62,847 nt of DNA from Spirochaetota bacterium. Lineage in GTDB: Bacteria > Spirochaetota > UBA4802 > JAFGJZ01. Numbering within the stretch: position 1 is the first letter of the stretch; each line of letters starts with the position of its first letter. The stretch lies in NCBI GenBank assembly GCA_016934935.1, contig JAFGRW010000121.1, positions 1 to 62,847 of the forward strand, given 5' to 3'. A model generated the notes under the pieces. That model was given only the letters and a program-made list of their open reading frames with translations. It ran no database searches and was not told the origin of the DNA. A program made the translations under genes and the position numbers. Positions 1-9,654 of this stretch are shown here, piece by piece.

Positions 1-53
1 AACAAGGAAACGGCTTAGCATATAACGGCAGATCGAGGAAAAAGCGAAAGATT

Positions 54-980
54 TTAGACACTACCTTTATAATTGGGTTTTGCCAGATATTTCAAAACCC
101 CTTTAAGCAAATCCTTTGTACCAAATTGCTTAACTGCCTTCATAGCCACTTTTGCCGCATAATTTCTGGATCTTTCTTCACCAATCAATTGTATCAATAA
201 TTTATCACGTCGAACCTGAGGCAAAGCCTTAATTGATTTTAAATCAAGTGTAAACAGCTGATCCCACCTCTCTTCTATTGAGACACCAGCCTGCGCCAAC
301 GCGCTCGATATCACATAACGGACATGTGGAGGAGGAGAATCGTATTGACCACGCTCAGTATGAGGTGTTCCTGGAGAAAATACGGATAAGAGCCAATCTG
401 CATATTCCGGAGCCCACTCTTTTCCGGCAGCACCAATTTTTTTTGGTATTCTTGGAGGTTCAATATGATAATCACCCAGAACAGTTTCACCCCAGGCAAT
501 AAGACTTTGTTCTAAAGATAACTGATTCCAAACTTCACCATCGGTAACGTAAACAGCTTTCCAAAGAGGATCGGTATGAAGTTCTCCCTGATAATTATAT
601 TCAATATCCTGTTCCAGTAATCCTTTAGGTTCACGGCCAAGCCATCTCATTCGAGCTCGTACAGTTTGTGGAATAGCAAAAATATCAAGCGGCAATCCTG
701 GCACATCACATACCAATTCCGCTAACTTTTTCTGTTCTTTATTCAGATCCTTAAATTCCGGAATTGGTGAAGCTTGTATTTCCGGCCAGTTGCATAACCG
801 AAATGGCGCATAAACAATAGCCCCTATTTCAGATCTTACCGGATTTTTAAGAGAGGTCACCCCTTTTGGAAACTGGCCCTCAATAGGTGGCACAAAAGTC
901 TTGAGTGTTTCACTAAGTTTTTCTAAAGCACCATCGTAATCCATACATATACTCTTTTTGTCCTGATAAATATCATGCAC
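54..980 (-). CDS. Hypothetical protein, 308 aa
   Basis: I do not recognise this protein. It has no signal peptide, membrane segment or cysteine-rich motif, so it is probably cytoplasmic. Its middle is rich in Trp and Pro (for example WLGREPKG, and EWAPEYADWLLSVFSPG around residues 195-215). The last 70 residues are basic and predicted helical, ending in KGVLKYLAKPNY. The start is uncertain: the first ATG has no clear Shine-Dalgarno sequence, and Met13 (ICMDYDG) is an alternative. It ends 53 bases from the left edge and is read in the same direction as the carbamoyltransferase gene, whose stop lies 45 bases upstream of its start, so the two could be cotranscribed. That proximity is the only functional hint. 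Confidence 0.7.
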   Translation of the reverse strand: MHDIYQDKKSICMDYDGALEKLSETLKTFVPPIEGQFPKGVTSLKNPVRSEIGAIVYAPFRLCNWPEIQASPIPEFKDLNKEQKKLAELVCDVPGLPLDIFAIPQTVRARMRWLGREPKGLLEQDIEYNYQGELHTDPLWKAVYVTDGEVWNQLSLEQSLIAWGETVLGDYHIEPPRIPKKIGAAGKEWAPEYADWLLSVFSPGTPHTERGQYDSPPPHVRYVISSALAQAGVSIEERWDQLFTLDLKSIKALPQVRRDKLLIQLIGEERSRNYAAKVAMKAVKQFGTKDLLKGVLKYLAKPNYKGSV

Positions 981-1025
981 ATAATAAAAGTCTTATATGA
1001 TAATGTTGTTTTCCCTAATAAATGA

Positions 1026-3077
1026 TTAATCAATATTTATATCTTCCGCCATATTAATCTTATCTTTACCATATACAAGAAAGCTCATCGCTGATATTTC
1101 TATATCTGTAATAATCCTTTTTTTGCTAATAAAGACAAGTCTCATTCTATTCACATCATTCAACCTTTCTCTAACATGATGGAACTTCTTAATATCAAAC
1201 CTGATTTTTTCTCTTTTGTTAAGAGACAACTCAATCTCTTCTGAAATATCAAAACAATAAATTTTACATTGATAATCACCTTGCAACTTGATTTTTATTT
1301 TATCCTCGAATTTATCACAAGTCAATAAAAGTTCTATCTCAAATATGTCGAAAAGAGACCAATCCATAATTGGGAATTTTTCAAAAAAAACTGAGTCATT
1401 GTTACATTTCGAGATACAAACTGATTTATAGAATAATGAATTTTTTTCCGGATTATATTTTGCCAATTGAGACAGGCCTATGGGTAATTCATCTCTATCC
1501 ATTGCACTGATGTAAAACCTGTCTCCGATAACTATACCATCAACTTTTCTTTCCCTTGCGTATCTGAAAACATCTTCGGTGTTATTTATAAAACCCTTTC
1601 CATTGAAGTTGAGGGAAGTGTTACACAAGACTCCAACTCCTGTTTTTGTTTTGAATGCTAATAATAATTCATAAATTAAAGGATTTTGTTTTTTATTTAC
1701 TGTTTGAACTCTTGCTGTATTGTCGACATGGGTTACGGCCTTAATATTATCATTTATGACATCAGAGAAATGCAGCATGTACGGTGAAGGTTTATCCATG
1801 TTAAAAAGAATTTTCATATCTTCTTCAATACAGACAGGAGCAATCGGTCTGTAACTTTCTCGCTTTTTTATCAAGTTCAGTCGTTCAAGCATATTCGCGG
1901 AAAACGGAGAAGCAAGCAGGGATCTGTTGCATAAAGCTCTTGGTCCGATTTCATACCTCCCTTGTACCCAACAAATAATCCTGTCATTTTCTGCAAGAAA
2001 CGAAGCAATAATGTCCATGTCCAGTGGACATTCCCTGAATCCGAAAATATCAACATCAACCTCATTAAAAGGCTCTCCAGAATATACGCTCCATTCAATT
2101 TTAGCGTTACCAGTATAATAATGCTGAGCTTCCGCGGCCTGCCCAATAGCAATTCCGGAATCATTTGTACAGGGAGGAATAAAGACATCACTAAACAAAC
2201 CGGATTCTGTTATTTTCTGATTCCAGTAACAGTTTAACCCACACCCCCCGGAGATAAGCAGAGGCAAACCTTCTGCCATGTTTTCTGACGCGAAATCAAG
2301 AAAAATATCAAGAATTCTTTGCTGCATTGCAAAAGCAAACTCCTTGAAATGCTGACTGGTCACACCCTTGTCTATTGGAACCATATCGCGGAATCTGGAA
2401 TAGAGATCAGCTTTCAATTGATCCCAGGAGTTTTTGTCTCTATAGATTTCATAATAATCTCTTGTAAGAATGTAATCTATAGCTGGCAGGTACTTGCTGA
2501 ATTCAATTTCTTTCGCAAACGATGCCAAAGCCATAATCTTCTCAGCTGTATTAAGAGAAAATGGTTCACCTTCTCCTGCAAGATAAAAAAGGAAACTGTA
2601 TTTATATCCTACAAAAGAGATCAAGTCTGATATTTTTGAAATTCTAACAGAAGAGTCTATTCTGTAAACTGCTCCGATTCCACCTTCCCAAACAAGACAG
2701 TAGACAGGCATTCCCTGCGGATATGGGGAGAGTGCATATGTGAGGTAAATATGGGCTTTTTCATGAGTTGTATAAAAGAAATCAATATTTTTACCCATTA
2801 TCTTTCTGTTAACTATATTATTATAATCCAAACCATAATAGTGATTTGTATCATCTCTTTGAGTCGAATACATCCCAAGAATAGATATAACGTCAGGAAC
2901 AAATTCATGGATATTACTGACCTTATTCATCCAGTCGAAGGCATTATCTATAGTCGGATTAAAATAAAATCTATCCTTTAAGTCTTTTTCTCCTTCAATG
3001 CTTGCTATCAGTTTTCCATCCGATACTGCAACAATAGAACTGTCATGACATACATGATAAGCCAGAAAATTCTTCAT
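1026..3077 (-). CDS. NodU/CmcH/TobZ-family O-carbamoyltransferase
   Basis: This family transfers a carbamoyl group from carbamoyl phosphate, via carbamoyl-adenylate, to a hydroxyl of a sugar or antibiotic in the cytoplasm. The N-terminus (YHVCHDSSIVAV, then EGEKDLKDR) is the Kae1/ASKHA-type start. HEKAH at residues 105-109 supplies the HxxxH metal-binding pair typical of TobZ-like enzymes. Later blocks LLISGGCGLN, CWVQGRYEIGPRALCNRSLLA and VLCNTSLNFNGKG are strongly conserved family signatures. After about residue 545 there is an extra tail of roughly 140 residues with alternating hydrophobic strands, resembling an appended beta-sandwich and not part of the usual catalytic core. No glycosyltransferase or biosynthetic cluster is adjacent, so the acceptor cannot be named. 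The start is the ATG beginning MKNFLAYH. Confidence 0.88.
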   Translation of the reverse strand: MKNFLAYHVCHDSSIVAVSDGKLIASIEGEKDLKDRFYFNPTIDNAFDWMNKVSNIHEFVPDVISILGMYSTQRDDTNHYYGLDYNNIVNRKIMGKNIDFFYTTHEKAHIYLTYALSPYPQGMPVYCLVWEGGIGAVYRIDSSVRISKISDLISFVGYKYSFLFYLAGEGEPFSLNTAEKIMALASFAKEIEFSKYLPAIDYILTRDYYEIYRDKNSWDQLKADLYSRFRDMVPIDKGVTSQHFKEFAFAMQQRILDIFLDFASENMAEGLPLLISGGCGLNCYWNQKITESGLFSDVFIPPCTNDSGIAIGQAAEAQHYYTGNAKIEWSVYSGEPFNEVDVDIFGFRECPLDMDIIASFLAENDRIICWVQGRYEIGPRALCNRSLLASPFSANMLERLNLIKKRESYRPIAPVCIEEDMKILFNMDKPSPYMLHFSDVINDNIKAVTHVDNTARVQTVNKKQNPLIYELLLAFKTKTGVGVLCNTSLNFNGKGFINNTEDVFRYARERKVDGIVIGDRFYISAMDRDELPIGLSQLAKYNPEKNSLFYKSVCISKCNNDSVFFEKFPIMDWSLFDIFEIELLLTCDKFEDKIKIKLQGDYQCKIYCFDISEEIELSLNKREKIRFDIKKFHHVRERLNDVNRMRLVFISKKRIITDIEISAMSFLVYGKDKINMAEDINID

Positions 3078-3526
3078 CTTTTTGTCCTTTAATATCTTAT
3101 TAGCCTAATTTCGAAAGAAGACTAATCCCGGAAAGGCTATATTTTTTCAAGTTCTTCCGAATATTCCACCCTATCCTGCATAACTCTCCAGTCGTGCGCT
3201 CCGCTTACTGCTCGACATTATATATTATACTAACTATTGATTTATTAAGGAGTATATTGATAGTAAGAAAAACTGTGCTCGACACCGTCTCTTAAATACA
3301 GACTTGTCGCACAGCTGTGCATACTAAGACAGAAATTTTACTATTAACAGCCCTCTGAGAACTTGCGTTCAGTGAAAGAATTCTACTAAATGATAGGAAC
3401 CTCTGATAATCAACTTCTTCTGCCTCGGGAACATCTTTGGAAAAGGCAGGCTTGTCTCCTTATTGCGGCATACAAAAGGGGATTGCTCTATTTAAGAACA
3501 ATCCCCTTTAAATTCTTTTGCTAATT
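3078..3526. other. Intergenic region with one terminator and one palindrome
   Basis: No ORF here looks coding. Besides the hairpin at 3475-3509 the only structure I see is the perfect 12-base palindrome GCACAGCTGTGC at 3309-3320. It lies upstream of the carbamoyltransferase gene as read on the minus strand and could be an operator, but nothing else supports that. Confidence 0.4.
3475..3509 (-). terminator. Rho-independent terminator of the GH8 gene
   Basis: The arms AAAGGGGATTG (3475-3485) and CAATCCCCTTT (3499-3509) form a perfect 11-bp stem. On the minus strand it lies about 18 bases past the stop of the GH8 gene and is followed by a short U run. Confidence 0.8.
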
Positions 3527-6055
3527 TTAGTTATTCAACGTGTCCCAATCAAACTCTACAAAGTGGATAGAAGTATCCTGGTGTACAACAACATCTTTAC
3601 CCCAAACAGCACCATAAAACTCTCCATTAATACCAATATCCACATTAAGATAGCCGGTATTAGGAGCAATAACGGTTCCCCGCCATTCCACCTGTGGTGC
3701 AAGGTAAACTGTTTTCTCGCTTGCAACTATAAACAATATCCTGCTCGCATCAGCCGGTTCTTCATTACCGCCACTCATCTGCAGAAATTTTGTTCTGGAT
3801 TTAATATCAAGTTCATCAGTAATAAAAATAACAACCGGCTGCGAAGAGGTATCAAAGAATATCCTGGCATCGGGCTCTGTTTTAAAACGCTCGATATGGT
3901 ATGTTCCTCCACTAAAGTAAATAGCTGCCCTGTTATTTCCTGCTGTAATATCTCCATAATTACCGGGTGACAAATTTATTGTTCCGCCGTTCTGAGCGGC
4001 TTGATCATTGTCTGGATCAGGTGTGAACGCGTTTTTATCAATTAAAAAATCCATACATCCCGGATCACTTCCCAGATTTCTGATTACTCTATTGCTGTGC
4101 CATGGGTATAGTACTCCATGTGAATAGTTAAATTCAACTTCACCACGTGCTACAGTCCATCCATAAACAGACCAGATACTTCTATCAAATACTCTGCTAA
4201 GACCACAGATTGCGTCATCCAGCTCTGCCCAGTCTCCAATAATCATAGAACCATCCAGCATTTTATCTTTTATACCTGCGCCCATGTCGCTGTGCCCATT
4301 GCCTGATTCATCCAACAGTTTGGCTCTGTCATGTAAATCAGCATGATGTGTTCCATACATTGCATATTCAGTATATGCAAGATCTATTGTAAGAGGTCCA
4401 TAGGTTAACATGTCTGCTTCTTTTCTTTCAAGATCCCACTTGGACATATTCCAGTAATTATACATTTTACCGGAAAGATATAATAAGGAAAGCAATCTTA
4501 CCGAATTTCCGTAATAATGATACGTTCCATCAAAACTATCCTTCTTTTTTATTACAGCGTCATAAAATTTCGCAGCAAGAGCCTCGTCTTCCATGGCAAG
4601 GGCAACACAGGCATCCATGGCAATATGGGTAGTAGAATACGCTTTGCCGCCATCAGCATCATTAAAACCGTCCCGATCATCCACACTCCATTGACCACCG
4701 GTTATTGAATATCCGTCTACAAGATCTGTTGACCAGTTCCCCTCTCCATCAAAAGGAAAGTTTTTAGTAGAAAAGAATTTTCCCATTTTGATAACAATAT
4801 CATAGGCACCGAAATAATCCTTCTCTTTAGCTCGAGGTCTACCACTAGAATACCAGCTATAAGCATGAGCCATTCTCCATGGAACCCGAACCGCGTCATA
4901 ATAATAATTAAAACTCTGCAAGTCATAATAATCATTTATATCAATTTCTCCATCACCATTACGATCATCAGCAAACCCATCACCATCTTTATCAAGGAAA
5001 TAGCGTCTGTCACTCAGTTTATCCGTCTTAGCTGGAGTTTCACCGCTTGTATTTACCCAATCCGGGTATAAACCGGCTGGACTATTAATAGCATCAATCT
5101 TTTGCATTTCCCTGAACATAGTTTTAATTACATTATCACAGTATGGTATATATTTTCTTTGATCACAAACATGCATGGTACCTTCAAGTGCCTCTTTAAA
5201 CATTTTCCACCATGCAGGAGTAAAGTAACAGGGATTCCACCCTTTTTGTCCTCCCCATCCGTTACCGGCTTTTAACCAATAGTCGCCATTTTTTACCTCA
5301 ATATCTTCCTTGCAAATAGCAACAATCATTTCAATTCCTTTTCTAATGTAGGAGGGCTTATAACTTCCCCATCTTGCATGTGCAAGCAGTAGTGCTGCTG
5401 CTATATCCACGTCTGCATCGGTAGCACTGCTTTTCGATCTTCTAAACCCTGTATGCCTCAAATATTCGGGATCATCTTCTTTATCAAGCTCGTATTGTGG
5501 CGGATCTAACGGCAACTTTGTAGCCGGATCAACCTTGACATAAACAATTTCATGATCTATTGGAAAGCCAAACTCACTTATTTCCACACCATCTTTTCTT
5601 ATTATCCAGTGCATAAGACCAGTATCATCCAAATGCGCATCAACATAACCGAGCAAGCCATCAAAGGTTGCACGGTCATCCAAATATACAGCAAGAAGTA
5701 ATCCATAGCCCATACCTTCCGATACTGTATCATAATCCGACGCCGCATCTCTTTGCACCCTTAAAAATCCCGTAGCCGGGTCAGTTACAACATAATGACT
5801 CTTCCATTCATTATATTCCTGCTGCAAGTACTCATCTACGGTAAGATTATCTGGATACACATAATCTTCATCCGCACTTTTCATCCCATAGGGATAACCA
5901 ATATCCAAGTCTTCAAAATTTCTTGAGTATCTTGAATTGATATCAACTGCATTGTTTACAGACTCTGTTTTACCAGAGCTTCCACCGCAGGCTGCAAACA
6001 TAAGCACAAAGATAACAAACAAATACCTGAATGCCGATTTACATACATTCTTCAT
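3527..6055 (-). CDS. Secreted lipoprotein with glycoside hydrolase family 8 domain
   Basis: The N-terminus is a lipoprotein signal (FVIFVLMFAACGG, Cys23). Residues about 75-560 match GH8: TVSEGMGYGLLLAV carries the acid Glu113, followed by GLMHW; SATDADVDIAAALLLAHARWG (213-230) carries the catalytic Asp region; YDAVRVPWR is at 386-394. GH8 enzymes cleave beta-1,4 bonds in cellulose, chitosan, xylan or mixed glucans, so the substrate is not fixed by this. Residues 355-373 (DKDGDG, then DRNGDGEID) look like a paired calcium-binding loop inserted in the catalytic domain. About 150 residues at the C-terminus (roughly 690-835) form a separate beta-rich domain resembling polymer-adhesion or beta-helix modules. 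The mature protein is probably surface-exposed. It is a single-gene unit with its own terminator at 3475-3509. Confidence 0.88.
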   Translation of the reverse strand: MKNVCKSAFRYLFVIFVLMFAACGGSSGKTESVNNAVDINSRYSRNFEDLDIGYPYGMKSADEDYVYPDNLTVDEYLQQEYNEWKSHYVVTDPATGFLRVQRDAASDYDTVSEGMGYGLLLAVYLDDRATFDGLLGYVDAHLDDTGLMHWIIRKDGVEISEFGFPIDHEIVYVKVDPATKLPLDPPQYELDKEDDPEYLRHTGFRRSKSSATDADVDIAAALLLAHARWGSYKPSYIRKGIEMIVAICKEDIEVKNGDYWLKAGNGWGGQKGWNPCYFTPAWWKMFKEALEGTMHVCDQRKYIPYCDNVIKTMFREMQKIDAINSPAGLYPDWVNTSGETPAKTDKLSDRRYFLDKDGDGFADDRNGDGEIDINDYYDLQSFNYYYDAVRVPWRMAHAYSWYSSGRPRAKEKDYFGAYDIVIKMGKFFSTKNFPFDGEGNWSTDLVDGYSITGGQWSVDDRDGFNDADGGKAYSTTHIAMDACVALAMEDEALAAKFYDAVIKKKDSFDGTYHYYGNSVRLLSLLYLSGKMYNYWNMSKWDLERKEADMLTYGPLTIDLAYTEYAMYGTHHADLHDRAKLLDESGNGHSDMGAGIKDKMLDGSMIIGDWAELDDAICGLSRVFDRSIWSVYGWTVARGEVEFNYSHGVLYPWHSNRVIRNLGSDPGCMDFLIDKNAFTPDPDNDQAAQNGGTINLSPGNYGDITAGNNRAAIYFSGGTYHIERFKTEPDARIFFDTSSQPVVIFITDELDIKSRTKFLQMSGGNEEPADASRILFIVASEKTVYLAPQVEWRGTVIAPNTGYLNVDIGINGEFYGAVWGKDVVVHQDTSIHFVEFDWDTLNN

Positions 6056-6516
6056 TCTGTTCTCCTTAATTATATTAACCTGTTTTTTGAAAAGCTAAAT
6101 TCGCTAACAATAAGATTTCACCACATGACAATTTACATTATCATGGTTTTTTTCCTTTGTCGTCTCAATATGTCTTTTGAGACCTGATTTTGAGATATTG
6201 GACAAATAATTAAAAAGAAACCGGTGATACCGAAACGAATTACTTAAAATAATTGCCTAATTAATTTCTATTGAATACACCTTAAAAGCTGAAAGAATTA
6301 TCGGCGAGCATTGAATACAAAAGTGGAACACGAGCGACGCAACATACAAACAACCAGATATCTAATACCAATGGAAAGATTCATTGACAGGGCAGCATAC
6401 CGGTGGTTAATTCTCTTTCGTGAATAATTAAAATAAACTGAATGCATCCATGCTTAGGATTGAACATAACAGAACTATTAAATTCAGGAGAGTTTAACTA
6501 TGTCAGGGGAATTACG
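6056..6516. other. Divergent intergenic region with an inverted repeat
   Basis: There is no convincing gene. A 7-bp inverted repeat, GTCTCAA (6162-6168) and TTGAGAC (6177-6183), lies about 110 bases upstream of the GH8 start as read on the minus strand. It could be an operator for that gene or for the divergent DUF3592 gene. Confidence 0.35.
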
Positions 6517-7050
6517 ATGATTCATTTTGATAAAGTTTTCAGAACCCGTGACAAATTTGCGTTGCAGTTATTACTTGTGATATCCGTCTCTTTTATTGCT
6601 TTTATAATTGGAGAGTTCGTCTATTTCTCAATGGCGATTATTGTTCTTGTGATTCTGTTTTGGGTATTACGTATCAGGTTATACCTTACAGCGAGGTTCT
6701 CTAATGGCTGGATGAAAACGGCAGGGATAGTTAAAAGCATCGCTGTTGTTAAAAACCGTGGTTACATGTACGGCTCAATAGAGTCGCTTGAAGTAACCTA
6801 TGAGTACGACGTAGACGGCAAGAAATATTTGAGTGACAGATACTCAATTTTCCCTTCAGACAGTTTCAGATCTATCGATCTGAAAAACAGATACAGAGTC
6901 GGGCAACTGATTTCCATTATCTATTACTCCAAAGATCATTCCAAAGCCGCAGAAATTAAAATGACCCGTGAAAGGCTCTTCTCACCGGTCTGGATCACTA
7001 TGACAATACTTTTATCAGTGTTTCCGTTAATTTTTCTATTCTGTGGTTAA
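6517..7050 (+). CDS. DUF3592-type membrane protein
   Basis: The 177-residue protein has two close hydrophobic segments near the N-terminus (about 17-52), a soluble beta-rich domain, and one C-terminal membrane segment (about 154-175). The soluble part (GIVKSIAVVKNRG, VTYEYDVDGKKYLSDR, YRVGQLISIIYYSKD) has the pattern of DUF3592, a family of unknown function in which a small beta domain is held at the membrane. The open frame extends 25 codons upstream, but the ATG at 6517 is preceded by AGGGGA at a good distance and gives a normal membrane N-terminus, so I chose it. No neighbour on the same strand suggests a partner. Confidence 0.7.
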   Translation: MIHFDKVFRTRDKFALQLLLVISVSFIAFIIGEFVYFSMAIIVLVILFWVLRIRLYLTARFSNGWMKTAGIVKSIAVVKNRGYMYGSIESLEVTYEYDVDGKKYLSDRYSIFPSDSFRSIDLKNRYRVGQLISIIYYSKDHSKAAEIKMTRERLFSPVWITMTILLSVFPLIFLFCG

Positions 7051-7178
7051 TCAAGACCTGATTATCAGCAATCGAGAACTTTGAATATATTCATATTTTG
7101 TATATTTCAAATTTCAGGATAAAAATGCTTCAGCCGGAAAAATGGATGGCTTCACCTGATATCTTTCCTGTTCTTCTT

Positions 7179-8159
7179 CTACGAATTTTTACCTCTTTTA
7201 TTCAGAACCTGCAGGTTCTGCATAAGGTTCAGTTTGTCAAAATCCAGAATATCTTCTTCGATCTCCAGTTTTTCCAGGTTTTCAAGTGTATAGACAGGAT
7301 CGGCGTCTTTAATTTTATTATGTTTGATACTGAGCTTTTTAAGTTTTTTCATGCCGGTTAACGGAGAAATGTCTGCGATATTGTTACGATCCAGATTCAA
7401 ATATTCCAGCTTTGTCAGATTACACAAAGCGGAAATATCTGTTATATTATTATTCTCAAGATTCAGATGTATCAGATTGGAAAGATTTTGCAGAGCTGAA
7501 ACATCCTGAATTCTGTTATTACTAACAGACAGACGGGTCAAGTGTGTAAATTCTTCAAGCCCTGTAATATCTTCAATTTCAGAACTATCTACCACCAATT
7601 CAGTAACCTGCTGAGGAGAGTTTTCACCAATTGCAGTTGCAATAGCGATGTCATTGACTTCAATATAATCATCTTTTTTGATTAATTCGTTTGCCTCTTC
7701 TCGTGTCATCAATTTGGCCAGAAATCGGGACAGTGTCATATACTCATCTGCAATATCTTTCGAAAATTCATCATGGTCAAGATAATAAACCATTGGATCA
7801 GATGTAATATCATCAGCTCTTAATAAATACATCGAATAGAAAGCATCTTCCAGAACAGCGAAATAGGGATGATTATTTGTAGCCGAATATTGATCCGAGT
7901 ATTCAGCTATTGATCGCACAAGCCTTGTTGATGGCCATCCGTCCTTATATTTATCAAAATAGAATATAGTCGATTTATTAAACGCTTGATAGAACGCAGC
8001 CAGGGGTTCTGCCAATACATATTCAACACCCCTGATTTTAACAGATACCGGTTCAGTGTGTACCGGAATTTTAATTCCAAGACGCTTACACTCTTCAATA
8101 ATTACTGTGCTTAGGTTTTCCATAGAGGAAACCAAATTATTAATAATAAATCCTGTCAA
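7179..8159 (-). CDS. Leucine-rich-repeat protein with SUKH/SMI1-like N-terminus
   Basis: Residues about 190-310 hold five or so 22-residue internalin-type leucine-rich repeats with the pattern LxxLxLxxNxIxDIsxL (for example LIHLNLENNNITDISAL and LEYLNLDRNNIADISPL). Such repeats bind proteins. Residues 40-155 contain the pattern of the SMI1/KNR4 (SUKH) fold: FYQAFNKS, GWPSTR, a Tyr-rich stretch, DPMVYYLDHDEF and LSRFLAKL. SUKH proteins are often immunity proteins against polymorphic toxins. The SUKH assignment is inference from pattern alone. There is no signal peptide, so the protein is probably cytoplasmic. No toxin gene is visible next to it. Confidence 0.7.
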   Translation of the reverse strand: MTGFIINNLVSSMENLSTVIIEECKRLGIKIPVHTEPVSVKIRGVEYVLAEPLAAFYQAFNKSTIFYFDKYKDGWPSTRLVRSIAEYSDQYSATNNHPYFAVLEDAFYSMYLLRADDITSDPMVYYLDHDEFSKDIADEYMTLSRFLAKLMTREEANELIKKDDYIEVNDIAIATAIGENSPQQVTELVVDSSEIEDITGLEEFTHLTRLSVSNNRIQDVSALQNLSNLIHLNLENNNITDISALCNLTKLEYLNLDRNNIADISPLTGMKKLKKLSIKHNKIKDADPVYTLENLEKLEIEEDILDFDKLNLMQNLQVLNKRGKNS

Positions 8160-8306
8160 TTAAAAATAGTATTGAGCGGAATACGTAACAATGATTATAT
8201 ATGCATATTAACTTTATTTTTGTTTTACCAGTAAATCATCAATTTTTAAACACCAATATGGTTACTATGATTTACATGACAATAGCATTGAACAGGTTCC
8301 AGATGA

Positions 8307-9161
8307 TCATTCACGATTCAAGCTCACCTTTCTTTCTTCGTAAATTTTCTTATATAGGTCATGATCGCTATTTTCCATTGCAAGTTTATGTTGCTCTAAA
8401 GCTTCTTTGTTCTTACCTAACTTCTCAAGCAAACAGGCATAATCAGAATGAAGTGGTGAATATTTATCTTTGATACTCAAGGCTCTTTCAAAAGCCATTT
8501 TTGCATCTTCATACTTTTCCTGATCCATAAAGAGGTTCGCTTTATCATACCAATACGATGGATATTTCAAAAACTTGATCTTTTTCTCATTTTCAAGAGT
8601 TTGTTTCTGTTTCTTTGTAATAAACAAAACAATTGTTGATGAATAGTCATCTTCAAATAATACAAAACTTCTGTCCAGATCAGAAAGTAGATCATTCAGC
8701 TCCTGAGTAAACCCAAGATTCAGAATATTTCCATCAACAGCCATAATCAATTCATGCTCTTGAGCTGAAAGGCAGAATTTTAATATTAACTTCGTGCAGC
8801 CATTGTCCAAATAACCGGTTTCTTCAACTCTGATATTTTCAGGCAGAAAAGCTCCTCCAGAAATACTGGAAAGCTTTTTTAATGTTGCTCCGTATAAATC
8901 ATCTTTAAAATCATTCTCTAAATATAACGTTGCAATATCTTCAATAAACCAGGTTCTTTCATTGTCAAAACCCAAAAACCCGAACAGTTGACGAATATTA
9001 TCATCATCCTCTTTTGGAATTCCATAATACAAATCAACACCAAAATTTTTAAAATCTTCTACTAACTTATCAATATTTTTATTATCATAATTATTGTAAA
9101 AGCCTATAGATTTGTAATAACTAAGATTTTGTTTTAAAAATTCTTCAGTATTAGAACACAT
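8307..9161 (-). CDS. Hypothetical protein with C-terminal TPR pair
   Basis: The first 190 residues are unknown. They are soluble and acidic, with FIEDIATLYLENDFKDDLYG and LIMAVDGNILNLGF as the most structured parts. Residues about 205-280 contain two tetratricopeptide-like helical pairs (YWYDKANLFMDQEKYEDAKMAFERAL and YACLLEKLGKNKEALEQHKLA), which usually mediate protein contacts. The start ATG is followed by CSNTEEFL; cytosolic location is likely. It precedes the LRR/SUKH-like gene in the same direction after a 147-base gap, so the two may be cotranscribed. I cannot assign a function. Confidence 0.65.
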   Translation of the reverse strand: MCSNTEEFLKQNLSYYKSIGFYNNYDNKNIDKLVEDFKNFGVDLYYGIPKEDDDNIRQLFGFLGFDNERTWFIEDIATLYLENDFKDDLYGATLKKLSSISGGAFLPENIRVEETGYLDNGCTKLILKFCLSAQEHELIMAVDGNILNLGFTQELNDLLSDLDRSFVLFEDDYSSTIVLFITKKQKQTLENEKKIKFLKYPSYWYDKANLFMDQEKYEDAKMAFERALSIKDKYSPLHSDYACLLEKLGKNKEALEQHKLAMENSDHDLYKKIYEERKVSLNRE

Positions 9162-9216
9162 TGTTTAATGCCTCCTGTTTAATTATAAGCTTGCCAAGTC
9201 GAAGATAACCGGCAAT

Positions 9217-9588
9217 CTATTTAGCAAACTGCCGTTCTTCCCGCAGTTCATGCTCTTCCTTGCACCTGACACAAACTGTTGTTTCAGGGCGGGCTTCAAG
9301 TCGTTTCGAGTGAATCGGTTCGCCACAATCCTCGCAGATGCCAAAAGAGCCGTCAATGATCCTGATCAGTGCTTTGTCGATCTTCTCAATAAATGCGCGC
9401 TCCCTTCCCCTCAATCGAAACTTAAAAGGCTGCGGGCACTCACCCGGCACCGGATCCGTCTCGTCCGGCAGATCAGCTGAATTGAGAGTCATATCGGTAT
9501 TGAGAGTGTGCCGGAGATTTACCAGCATTCGTTTACGCTTTTGCAGCAGTATATTTCGGAACTTCTCCAACTCTTCCGGCTTCATCAT
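9217..9588 (-). CDS. TraR/DksA family zinc-finger protein
   Basis: At 123 residues this is the usual short size for the family. An N-terminal coiled-coil region (residues 4-80, EELEKFRNILLQKRKRM and then FIEKIDKALIRI) leads into CEDCGEP and CVRC, giving the four zinc cysteines Cys85, Cys88, Cys106 and Cys109. DksA-type proteins enter the RNA polymerase secondary channel and, with ppGpp, adjust promoter choice; short TraR-like members act in similar ways. The coiled-coil tip carries acidic residues (DLPDETDP). The gene stands alone between unrelated genes, with a weak AAAGG ribosome site upstream. Confidence 0.88.
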   Translation of the reverse strand: MMKPEELEKFRNILLQKRKRMLVNLRHTLNTDMTLNSADLPDETDPVPGECPQPFKFRLRGRERAFIEKIDKALIRIIDGSFGICEDCGEPIHSKRLEARPETTVCVRCKEEHELREERQFAK

Positions 9589-9654
9589 ACAACCTTTCCG
9601 GTTCGCAAAGCAGTGATTACGAATCGAACGATTTTAATTAACATTGGGTAATAA

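Noticed and set aside
8201..8473. Plus-strand ORF of 90 codons
   Set aside because: It covers a gap and the end of the TPR-tailed gene, with no ribosome site or domain.
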